NCBI GenBank assembly: GCA_050084985.1
Contig: JBITNC010000002.1
Coordinates: forward strand, 3,038,001-3,102,000
DNA: 64,000 nucleotides
From: Nageia nagi
Lineage: Eukaryota; Pinophyta
Direction of reading: 5' to 3'
Shown here: positions 23,740 to 33,179 of the stretch, one piece after another
How the letters are laid out: each line of letters opens with the position of its first letter
Numbering within the stretch: the stretch's first letter is position 1
The notes under the pieces: generated by a model
Seen by the model: the letters and a program-made list of their open reading frames with translations, nothing else
The model's database searches: none
Told to the model about the DNA's origin: nothing
Program-made: the position numbers and the translations under genes

Positions 23740-26700
23740 TTGTATGAAGTTTTGAAAGCTTCATTTGAAGAGGATCCAACAACTCTTGGAAGAAGATTGT
23801 CAATTGTGATTGTAGCAATGGCAAATTCAAATGGGAATGTTCCAATTCCAGAATTCAAAGGAGAGAACTATGATTATTGGTCTACCAAAATGAGGCATTT
23901 GCTCATTGGTAAAGGCTATTGGGATATCATAGAAGAAGGCTATGTTGAACCTACTGATTGGAGTCTAGTTCCAGCTGCCCAAAAGCAAACCTTGAAGGAG
24001 GCACAAAAGAAGAATAGCATGGCAATGTACTTCATTCAAGCTGCCTTAGATGAATCCATTTATCCAAGAATCACAAGTTGCACTTCAGCCCAAGAAGCTT
24101 GGAAAGTCTTGAAGGAGAGCTATGAAGGTAGCAAACAAGTCAAGCAAGTGAGGTTGCAAACTCGCAAAATGGAGTTTGAAAATCTCAAGATGAGAGAAGA
24201 TGAGAAGGTTGGAGACTATTGTTTGAGAGCCAAGATTTGTGTAGACAAAATGAGAGCTCTTGGAGAAGAAGTAGAGAATGAAGTGATTGTCAAAAAGGTG
24301 TTGAGAACACTTTTGCCCAAGTGGACCCAAGTCTCCATTGTGATTGAAGAGAGTAAGGATCTATCTACTCTCACCTATGATCAACTCATAGGATCATTAA
24401 TGTCTCATGAGGAAAGGTTTTCTTCAACTCCACATCTTGGAGGCATGGAAGAAAAAGCTTTTTCATCCAAAGAGGGTGAAACTAGTGGCCAAGCCAAAGG
24501 CCATGGAAGAGGTAGAGGAAGATCTCCCTTTAGAGGAAGAAAAGGTCCTCAAGGTAGAGGAAGTGGAAGAGGTGATAAAAGTAACAAGCAATGTTACTAT
24601 TGCCATAAATATGGACACTTTGAGAAAGAGTGTAGAACAAAGGCTGCAAATGAAGCAAAGGAGAGTGCAAACTATGGAGAGGAAGGAGAGCCTTCTTCAC
24701 TCTTCTTGTCATATGGAAAATCTTATCAAAGCATGGGACAAACATGGCTCCTTGATACTGGTTGTAGCAATCATATGACTGGTAATGGAGAATTATTTTC
24801 TTCAATCAATAACTCATATAAGTCCAAGATCACTCTTGGAGATGATAAAGCCTTGCATGTTGAAGGCATTGGAGCTATGGATGTGCACACCAAAGAAGGT
24901 ATTAAGAAGGTAAAGGATGTTTATCATATTCCCAATTTGAAGCATAATCTCTTGAGTGTTGGTCAAATGATGGAGCACAATTATAGTCTTTTATTTGCAA
25001 AGAATGCTTGCAAGATTTTTGATAGTGGGAATAGGCCTGTTACTACTATTCCAATGACCAAAAATAGATTGTTCCCTCTCAAATTTGGGGAGCAAGGTAC
25101 CAATTTTGCACATGTGGCTATTGATAATAAAAATTGGTTGTGGCACTTGAGATATGGGCATTTAAATTTCTCAAGTTTGAAGACATTGGCTTCTCAAGAG
25201 ATGGTTTATGGGCTTCCAAAAGTAGATGATCCAAAGAAGATTTGTGAAGGATGTGTATTGGGAAAGCATTCAAGAGAAAGCTTTCCAAAAGATCAAGCAT
25301 GGAGGGCTTCCTATCCCTACAATTGGTGCATAGTGATTTGTGTGGACCTATGCAAACTCAAAGTCTTGGTAAGAACTACTACTTCCTCACTTTCATTGAT
25401 GATTTTTCAAGAATGTGTTGGGTGTACCTCTTGAAAACTAAAGATGAAACATTTGATAAATTCAAAGAATTCAAAATAAAAGTGGAAAATGAAAGTGGGT
25501 ATGCAATCAAGTGTTTAAGAAGTGATAGAGGAGGTGAATTTTGTTCCAATGAATTCTTCAATTTTTGTAATAATTGTGGAATTAAAAGGCAATTAACAAG
25601 TGCATACACACCACAACAAAACGGAGTGGCTGAAAGAAAGAATAAAACCTTGAATAATATGGCTAGAAGTATGCTCCAAACTAAGAATTTGTCAAAAATG
25701 TATTGGGGGGAGGCAATTAGGACAGCCATGTATCTCTTGAATAGATGTCCTACCTCTAGTTTGGATGGGGTGACACCATATGAAGCTTGGTATGGAAAAA
25801 AGCCAACTGTTGCACATTTGAAAGTTTTTGGTTGTTTAGCCTATGCTCATGTTCCAAAAGAAAATAGGCAAAAGCTTGATGCAAAAAGTGGACCATGTAT
25901 CTTTATTGGGTATTGTGAAAATACCAAAGCATGGAGATTGTACAATCCAAAAACTGAAAAGCTTATTATATCTAGAGATGTGATTTTTGATGAAGGGGGA
26001 GCATGGGGTCATCAAAAATACTATTTGGATGGTGATTCCAATGATAGTGGCTCTCCAAATGTGCAAGCAAAGATTCAGCTCAAGCAAGCAAAGATACCTC
26101 AAGATGGCAATCAAGTAAGTTCTTCCAATTCTAGCCCATGTTCTTCACCAAGTTCAAAATCCTCAAGTGATGGTTCTTTGGAGGAAGCAAAAATAAATTT
26201 AAAGAAACATAAGCAATTTTTGATTGATCATCCATCATCACAAATGCTTGATCAAAACTTTGGTAGAAGAATAACAAGAGCACAAGCTAAAGAAATTGAA
26301 AGTGTTGTTAATAATCTTCAAAATATGCACTTGTATGGAGATAGCAATGATGGTGAATCAAAAGGTGATGTGGTAAATTATGCTTTGATGAGTATAATTA
26401 ATGTTGAACCTTCTTGTTATGAAATTGCATGTACTAATGATTTGTGGATAAAAGCAATGCAAGAGGAGATGGACTCCATCAAGAAAAATGATACTTGGGA
26501 GCTAGTTGAGCTTCCACAAGGAAAGAAGGTAGTAGGCTCCAAGTGGGTCTACAAGACAAAGTATAATGCAAATGGCACTATTCAAAAACACAAAGCAAGA
26601 CTAGTGGCAAAAGGTTTCACTCAAAAGTATGGCATTGATTATGAGGAGACTTTTGCACCCGTTGCAAGGCAAGAGACAATTAGATTGGTTCTATCCTTGG

Positions 26701-27890
26701 CTGCCCAAAAAGGATGGAGAGTGCATCACCTTGATGTGAAGAGTGCATTGTTGAATGGATACATACAAGAAGAGGTATATGTACAACAACCTCAAGGATT
26801 TGAGATCAAAGGCAAAGAGGACATGGTCTACAAATTGAAGAAGGCCTTGTATGGCCTCAAACAAGCTCCTAGAGCTTGGTACTCAAGGATTGATTGATAC
26901 TTTCATCAATATGGTCTTGTGAAAAGCAAGAGTGAGCCTACTCTCTATTATTTAAAAAAATGTAATGATATTATGATTGTATGCTTGTATGTAGATGATT
27001 TAATTTACATGGGAAGCAATGATAGGATGAATGAAGAGTTTAAAGAGTCTATGATGAAAGAGTTTGATATGAAAGACCTAGGTCTCATGCATTATTTCCT
27101 AGGTATGGAAGTGTATCAAAATGATAGTGAAATTTTTATTTGTCAAACCAAATATGCCAAAGATATGTTGTCCAAATATGGCATGGAAAATTGTAAACCA
27201 GTTCCTACTCCAATTGCTCATGGGGAGTTATTGAGAAAGGAAGATGGTAGTGAAAGGGTAGATGTCACCACATATAGGAGTATGGTTGGGAGTCTTATGT
27301 TTCTCACTAATACTCGTCCAGATATTGCATTTGTTGTTTCTTTTGTTTCTAGGTACATGAGTGAACCTACCGAAACTCACATGAAGGCTACCAAGAGGAT
27401 CATGAGGTACATCAAAGGCACCATTGGTTTTGGCATCCATTACTACAAAGAAAGCAAGGTGAAACTTGTTGGCTATAGTGATTCAGATTGGGGAAGCAAT
27501 ATTGATGATAGAAAGTCTACTTCCGGAAATTGCTTCAACATTGGATCAGGACTAATCACATGGAGTTCTAAGAAGCAAACAACTGTTGCACTATCTTCTA
27601 CAGAGGCAGAATACATTGCAATCACAAGTGCAAGCACCCAAGCATTGTGGTTGAGAAAGATTTTTAAAGAACTTGGTGAGCAACAAAGAGATGCTACTAA
27701 GTTGTTTTGTGATAATGCTAGTGCAATTCAACTTGCAAACAATCCAGTACATCACAGCAGGTCCAAACATTTTGATATGAAATACCATTTCATTAGAGAC
27801 ATGGTGGAGAAGAAGATTGTTGATTTGGAACACATCAACACCAAGGAGAATATAGCGGATTTATTTACCAAAGGAGTAAACAAAACTTAG
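23740..27890 (+). pseudogene. Copia gag-pol polyprotein, nearly intact (one frameshift, one stop)
   Basis: The frame starts at 23740; the ATG at 23818 (MANSNGN) is a plausible alternative start. Gag runs to a basic Gly/Arg-rich stretch and the knuckle CYYCHKYGHFEKEC (about 24590-24635). Protease has WLLDTGCSNHMTG (24743). The integrase zinc region (WHLRYGHL...CEGCVLGK) is followed by the core (DFSRMCWVYLLKTKDET, CLRSDRGGEF, TPQQNGVAERKN). Reverse transcriptase has LDVKSALLNG, LYGLKQAPRAWY and YVDDLIYMGS. RNase H has YSDSDWGS and SSTEAEYIA. A one-base loss near 25318 shifts the frame from 23740-25434 to 25251-26897. A TGA (26895-26897) follows RID. The tail (26898-27890) is open. All domains are otherwise complete. 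Confidence 0.95.
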
Positions 27891-27932
27891 TTTATGATAC
27901 TGAGAGACTTGCTAGTTAGTCCCCTCAGCATC

Positions 27933-27943
27933 AAGGGGGAGCA
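27933..27943 (+). other. Polypurine tract
   Basis: AAGGGGGAGCA directly before the 3' LTR start TGTTGGAG; this is the usual copia plus-strand priming tract. Confidence 0.88.
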
Positions 27944-28411
27944 TGTTGGAGTTTTGACTCCATAATATGTGTTTTTGCAATGTTCTGGAATAAATCCGCC
28001 TATGACAGAGATTGCCACTGATCGCCGCCGATCGCCACCGGTTGCTGCCGATCGTTGCCGATCCTATAAGATCACTGTCGATTGCTGTGTAGAGAAAACG
28101 ACAGTGTGCGGGAAGAATGAGTTTGTTTTTGCAACAACTTTCTTGTTATTGATTGTTTTGTCTTCCTACTTTAGGGGTTTGTTTGTTATCGTATTAGGCA
28201 TGTTTTAAGCTATGTTTGGAGTATTGTTATCACATGTTTAGCTACTTCTCCTGGACTGAGATGGCTATGGTTTGTAGTGTTGTTGAGAATAGTAAATTCT
28301 CTAACTTCTTGTTTGTAAGTTTGTAAACCTTGTGGATTCCGTTGTTGAGAACCCAAGGCTATATATTGACATCAATAAACCATGGAAAAAAAAGCTCCAT
28401 TATTTCTCTCA
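27944..28411 (+). repeat. Full 3' LTR of the young copia (468 bp)
   Basis: Starts TGTTGGAGTTTT and ends TTTCTCTCA. Near 28019-28065 it holds a short GATCGCCGCC-type repeat (GATCGCCACCG, GTTGCTGCC, GATCGTTGCC), part of the segment missing from the 5' LTR. Confidence 0.9.
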
Positions 28412-29017
28412 AGATTCACTCGAGGGACGAAAGCAGAATGGCTGTTGGCACACTGTTTTGCAGTGTTGAAACATGGGTTGGCTAGAGGCACTGCAATGAA
28501 CGTTTTTCTTACTACACACTCAGAGACACACTACTCTCTGCTCTTCAACAGTTCTATAGGTTGGACTACACATGGCTAGGCATGGTTTGAAGTTGTGGTT
28601 GTTGGGCTCACAGCCATACAATTTCAACTCTTAGCTACCAAAATGATATGGATTTGCTATGCACGGTTTGCAGTGGATGGGGGTGCTGGACAACGGTTCA
28701 ACTTTTGCAAATCTTCTCCTCAACACAACAAATTTTTCCCTTTCACACAATGGTAGTTCTCACAACTTTGATCACACCAGAATGGTTGGCTGTGATTTTT
28801 TCTCAGAGGTTGGGAGGAAGGGAGAGATCAAGCAGATCTTCTTGTTTCTTCTCTCTCCAACAAGGAAATAGCTGCTGAGTATTTTACACTTGGTTCTCGA
28901 AGCATGGAAAACTTCTCACAGTTCTCTCCTTCAAAAAAACAAAACAATGGATCTTCACAAGACAAGAGTTGTTTTTCTCATGCTTCTAGCAGCAAGGAAA
29001 GAACCTCAATCAAGCTT
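28412..29017 (-). other. Leader region of the old copia, no ORF kept
   Basis: Between the young insertion and the old element's primer-binding site. Its place makes it the 5' untranslated leader or gag start of the old element. No clear gag motif is found. Confidence 0.6.
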
Positions 29018-29032
29018 GCTCTAATACCATAT

Positions 29033-29239
29033 TGGAAATGAGCAATCAAAGTTCTTTGCATTATTAAGAAGAGAGATTAAATACAAGTAGGAGAGGGAGT
29101 TACATTCCCGTAGAATAACGGTCCCTCTAGAAACTCTAATCTTTAATATTAAAGATTAGTAATAATACTAATGTATTGTTTAATATATCTCTGATACCTA
29201 AATGTATCTAATAATAAGACTAATATATAATTTCTAACA
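29033..29239 (-). repeat. 5' LTR of the old copia
   Basis: On the plus strand TGGAAATGAGC to TTTCTAACA, about 207 bp, homologous to 19455-19667 with many substitutions and small indels. A primer-binding site lies on its internal side (29018-29029). Confidence 0.85.
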
Positions 29240-29654
29240 TAACCCTGTGCATGTTTTCCATCACTAGTTTCCGTTCTTGGAAACCAAACTATGGAATATG
29301 ATGGTGTTCCTTTAAGGACTCAAGTGGCATAGACTGAATTCTCTAGAACAGATCTAGAGAGAGTGGACAACGCAAGAAGGAATAGATCAATATGAACAAC
29401 AAATAGTATGGGTGGGGACTACTCTTATGATTTGGAATCTTTGGAGGAGAGGAACAACTGAATCTTTAATAAGACTACATGAACAACTACTACATTTGGC
29501 ACAAGACTCAAGTTAACATAATAGAGTTCGCCGAACATTAGTTGAAGTGCCCTAGTGACAAATGGGAACAAAAATTGACTAGATTGGAGATAGATTCCAC
29601 AAATGATCAGACAACGGATGGCCAACTCATACCTCCCAAATAATAAGAAAGGAA

Positions 29655-30090
29655 AGTGGAGACTTCCTTCAGAGGGGGTTACGAAGGTCAACATGGATGG
29701 AACCTCACGAGACAACCCAGGTAGAGCAAGTGTGGTGGGGGGGCATAAGATGATGGTGTGATGGCACTCTGATGTTTTTCTGTCAGGAAATCTAGGTATC
29801 CTCTCTAATAACTTAGCATAAAGTTACACCATTCCAAGGGGGCCACAAGAAGCCCTAAAAGCGGGATGGAACAGAGTCCAAGTTGAATCGGACTCGCAAA
29901 TCCTGATCAATTGTCTGATTACTGATAAGGTTAGAAAATAAGAGTAACAGGGATTGGAGAATTGACAAAATAGTAGAAAAGATAAATCTGATTCAAAGGA
30001 TATTCGAAACAGTCGAGTTTGAGCATGTTCCTAGAGAACAAAATAGGGTAGCCAATGAAATGGCAAATTGGGCGCTTGATAGGGATAACC
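29655..30090 (+). pseudogene. LINE-type RNase H remnant
   Basis: Broken frames read LPSEGVTKVNMDGTSRDNPGR (the KVNFDGASRGNPG start of plant LINE-type RNase H), then PQEALKAGWNRVQVESDSQ, then VEFEHVPREQNRVANEMAN with WAL. The order and spacing fit a plant RNase H domain. Stops and frameshifts between the blocks show it is dead. Upstream sequence from 29265 may be the same element. Confidence 0.8.
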
Positions 30091-30605
30091 TTACATGCTA
30101 TGGATACCCTCCCAGATGGCGGCCACAACATTCTCGCTTTTGATGACGTTAATGCATGTTGTATCTATTTCTAAAAGTTACTATACCACATGGATCTTTT
30201 TGCATTTTGCTTATGTTAGTAGATTTGTTGAAAAGAGGAAGATCTCCATATCGATTGTAAAAACATTGCTGGAAAGCCTCTTAGCTTGGAAAGGCGAAAG
30301 GTGTATGGTTACTTCCAAATAGATGTATAGAAATTCCTTTATTTTTGAAAAAAAAATCACATGGAAATAGTATGAATTTAATTTCATTCAGTTATAAATT
30401 CAACTCAATAAATGCTAGGAAGACATTAAACCTTTGGTAAGATTTCTTGAAAACTCAGTTGCAACACAACAGATATGTGCATCAATATGCCTTTTTCATG
30501 GGAAACACTTAAGTGTCACAACACATAAAATTTGAACGCTAAATCTACAAATATATAGAAAAATAAAGTATGAAATATTTAACTTTCCTGTTTACATTAA
30601 CTTAC

Positions 30606-30824
30606 AGGTATAGATCTGAAGGCCTTCCCACCAAATCCACCACCTACTCTTCTTGTTATAACACGAACATTATGGATCGGAACCCCCAGACACTTTGCAA
30701 TAGTCTTCTGTGTAATGCTCGGATTCTGGCATGAGCTGTAGACTATCATGCACTCATCTTCATCTGGTATAGCCAATGCAGTCTGGGTCTCTAAATAGAA
30801 ATAATATTGAGATCCAGTTCTTAC
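30606..30824 (-). CDS. Aldehyde oxidase exon c (GGGFGGK molybdopterin motif)
   Basis: Acceptor ATCAACAG precedes GTAAGAACTGGATC; the exon ends ATACCT before GTAAGTTAAT. It holds 73 codons, VRTGSQYYFYLETQTALAIP to GGKAFRSIP. It contains SQYYFYLETQ and RRVGGGFGGK, the glycine-rich loop that contacts the molybdopterin cofactor. Its donor opens a 20,850-bp intron that ends at exon d. Confidence 0.92.
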
Positions 30825-31011
30825 CTGTTGATATCACTGTTTGAGTTAGATAAGAATTCAATGGATTATCTTTACTGTATTTTAAGTAACCGGCTCTTAT
30901 AATTCCAATATAGATCTTACGTTTTAGGGGTTAAAATTGTTAGTTCAATGGATGACCACAGCAAGTATTAATTAACCTCAGAACATGTAGGTAAATAGTT
31001 GCAAAAATCAC

Positions 31012-31221
31012 CTCAGCAGATTCAATGCTATTGTCTGCTTCTAACATTCCTTTTGCAAAATTTCCTACGGGCTTTGGGGCAATCCATTCTGGAACTTCGA
31101 AGAAGCTATTCTTTGCCACAGCATCTTCCACGGAGAGAATTGGAGGACCTAATGTTTCACAATCATAATCTATGCTAACTTTTTCTGCTGCCTTTCTGGC
31201 ATCATGCCAAGTATTTGCAAC
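31012..31221 (-). CDS. Aldehyde oxidase exon b
   Basis: Acceptor TTTTAG precedes GTTGCAAATACTTGG; the exon ends CTGAG before GTGATTTTT. It holds 70 codons in phase 0, VANTWHDARKAAEKV to ADNSIESAE. It includes the family motif PPILSVEDAV and joins in frame to exon a (PIGLV/VANTW) and exon c (ESAE/VRTGSQYYF). No stop or frameshift is seen. Confidence 0.9.
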
Positions 31222-31419
31222 CTAAAAGTAACAAGAACAAAAGGTAAACTTCTTAGGCAAATACTTAAAATGGATGGAGAAGTAGATATTAAAAAAAAAC
31301 AAATTGTAATTGAACTTGATCAGACTTGTGACCAAGTGCTACAATAAAACTCTATCTTGTGTAAATAAACAGAAATAAGTGTTGTTGTTTCCACTAGCAA
31401 GTCCCTGTAGTCCAATTAC

Positions 31420-31679
31420 CACAAGACCTATTGGTTGACCAACGCATTCCACAGTATCCTCAGCAAACAGAACTTCGTCACCAAAGAAAGCCTCAGAACC
31501 TACATTTCTTCCTTGTTTAGGAATATCAAAAGTGGATATATAGGAAACCACTTTTGGATATTCTAAAACATGTTTCGTATCAACCTTTTTAACCAATGCC
31601 AGAGCCCTTTTGCTATAAACAAAAGCTCCATATAAGCAATTTTCTGGAGAAGGAATGTCATTAACATATTGGGCTTCTC
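31420..31679 (-). CDS. Aldehyde oxidase exon a (start of the molybdenum domain)
   Basis: The exon starts after TGTGCAG (phase 1) and ends CTTGTG before the donor GTAATTGG. It encodes 86 complete codons, from EAQYVNDIPSPENCLYG to ECVGQPIGLV, matching the plant aldehyde oxidase segment (G)EA-YVDDIPSP-NCLYGAF. The ATG at 31698 is not a real start; it lies in the upstream intron. The preceding exon should end in a G completing a Gly codon. It is not seen in the 31.7-33 kb region, where a gypsy integrase fragment lies instead. Confidence 0.88.
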
Positions 31680-31984
31680 CTGCACATTTTGTCACCATTG
31701 TCAGGTACTACTTGCTATTTATTTGGAAAACAATGAGAAACATATATTCGCAGCTTAAGTCATAAGCAATTATTGTACCATTAATAATTGTATTTGTAAA
31801 TCAAATTTATGCAATTCACTCTACATATCATACTAATTTCAGGTGAAAAGATAGGTTTGTTTAATGTCACTATTTCAAAAGTCCATTTTTTCTGATGGTG
31901 GAATGCAAAACAAATAGCTTCTGGCCCTCTACAAGAGCTAGGTAACAAAGAGAATGCCAACGCTGCTTCTTGAGAAAAACATGA

Positions 31985-32250
31985 TCTATGTTCATTATTG
32001 TGTGCAAGTTTTCTAAGATGACTATATTCATCCCATGCAACAAAACTGTTGATGATCCCAAAGCTTCTAAATTGTTTTCCAGCATGGATGGTGTCACTTT
32101 GGATCAACAGCCGTTATCATTTGTAACTACTTATTTCTTACTCATTTTGAAAAAAATTCTAGAATATTTTAGGCAGTTTGTGAAGATTTTTTACTTCATT
32201 GTATCCACAAACTTATGGTCAAACAGAAGTAGTTAACCTTTGTCCATGCT
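31985..32250 (+). pseudogene. Ty3/gypsy integrase fragment
   Basis: FSKMTIFIPCNKTVDD (32006-32053) matches the integrase start DRFSKMxHFIPC. PQTYGQTEVVN (near 32203) matches the HPQTDGQTEVVN motif; the two are in different frames. It lies in or beside the aldehyde oxidase intron upstream of exon a. Sequence from 32251 to about 33180 may be more of the same element but is too decayed to assign. Confidence 0.75.
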
Positions 32251-33179
32251 CTACATATACCTCACGAGCAAACTAAGCAGTTCAAGATCATTCCTTTAGA
32301 ACCATTGGATATAGGATTCTAAAGATACAGGAGTTAGACAGTTCTGGGTTACTACAGTGTCACTATCAAGTGTTTGCTTGGACCAATCTAGAGGCTATCA
32401 GATGCAAATGGGACATGACAAACAATTAAATTTCGACAGAGGAACATTTATTGGGAAACATGCCTTCAAGTTTTATAGCAATTAAAATTCATATCTGACA
32501 GATATGACCATTGGACAATGCCAAACAGTAAGTCGAAGAAGTCCTTGGACTAAGTTGGAAGCCACAAGATCGGTTCAAGAGCCCTTAGGAAGTGATACTT
32601 ACACAAAGATACATTTAATATGAATAACATGCCCCTGAAGTTTCAATCCAAAGTGAAACTATATATATGAGTCTAGTGACCAATGATATCTAAACAATCT
32701 GTCTTACGAGTTCTTAAGTGTAGAGGGCATAATTTGTACACCATACACCACGTGAAGGCATTTGTTCATTGGAGTCAATTGAGAAATTGGAATATAATGA
32801 TCCCACTCTCAAAACAAAATGATGCCCACAACAGATAATGAGGTCTCTGGATAGTCAACTGTAATTTGGGTTCACAAGGAAAAAATGATGGTAATAGTTA
32901 CACCTACCAGCAATATTGTAAATTATATGGACAGAAATGAGCCTCAGTTGAGGATATTGGATTAATACTTAGAAATACTGACATTTTAGGGCCACTGTGT
33001 AGAGAAAATTTTAGATACCCATGGGATTGACTTGTGTTGAAATAAAGTATGATGCAATTGTCAGGCCTAGGTTTACCTCCAAGATCAAATGTCATATTTC
33101 ATCCTCAAAGGATTACTAAATACATCAAATGTGTGACTCTTTGGTTTCACCTTCAAGGGTGGCCATTCATCTTCACATA

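Larger units (their letters stand above)
23440..28411 (+). mobile_element. Young Ty1/copia LTR retrotransposon, 5' LTR truncated
   Basis: 5' LTR fragment 23440-23685, primer-binding site, gag-pol 23740-27890, polypurine tract 27933-27943 and full 3' LTR 27944-28411. The shared 246 bp of the two LTRs differ at two positions, so insertion was recent. It lies antisense inside the older copia 19455-29239. The left LTR lacks its first 222 or so bases and abuts a 40-bp filler, so no target-site duplication can be read. Confidence 0.93.
19455..29239 (-). mobile_element. Old Ty1/copia LTR retrotransposon, split by a younger copia
   Basis: The LTRs are homologous: 3' LTR 19455-19667 and 5' LTR 29033-29239 (element on the minus strand). 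A primer-binding site (TGGTATTAGAGC on the minus strand, 29018-29029) sits two to three bases inside the 5' LTR, and a G-rich tract (AGTGGGGG) precedes the 3' LTR. The interior is cut by the plus-strand element 23440-28411. No clear target-site duplication is left. Confidence 0.85.
9756..30605 (-). other. 20.85 kb aldehyde oxidase intron
   Basis: Donor CCT/GTAAGT at 30606/30605 and acceptor ATGCAG/GTT at 9756/9755, joining P and V of the family sequence in frame. It holds a solo LTR split by a gypsy element (10131-16734), a nested pair of copia elements (19455-29239), LINE remnants and unassigned AT-rich DNA. No other gene is seen. Confidence 0.88.
5028..31679 (-). pseudogene. Aldehyde oxidase gene, partial (six internal exons; possible pseudogene)
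   Basis: Aldehyde oxidases are cytosolic molybdo-flavoenzymes that oxidise aldehydes to acids with O2; plant members include abscisic aldehyde oxidase. Six minus-strand exons give about 615 of the roughly 1,350 residues usual for the family. They run from the GEA-YVNDIP region through the molybdenum-cofactor domain (GGGFGGK, AMRGPGNAQGS, GVEIGQG) to DCGRSLNPAVDLGQ. AMRGPG in place of FRGFGG marks aldehyde oxidase rather than xanthine dehydrogenase. All visible introns have GT-AG borders, and all but the most upstream are phase 0. The N-terminal 2Fe-2S and FAD exons and the C-terminal end with the catalytic Glu are not found, so they lie outside the window or are lost. Two one-base deletions in exon 8795-9755 break the frame. 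Confidence 0.85.

Noticed and set aside
31339-31698. ATG-initiated 119-codon ORF as a separate gene
   Set aside because: It is aldehyde oxidase exon a plus intron sequence on both sides; homology starts at 31679 after an acceptor and stops at the donor at 31419.
31781-32107. Minus-strand ORF as an upstream aldehyde oxidase exon
   Set aside because: It is the complement of a gypsy integrase fragment and matches no aldehyde oxidase segment.
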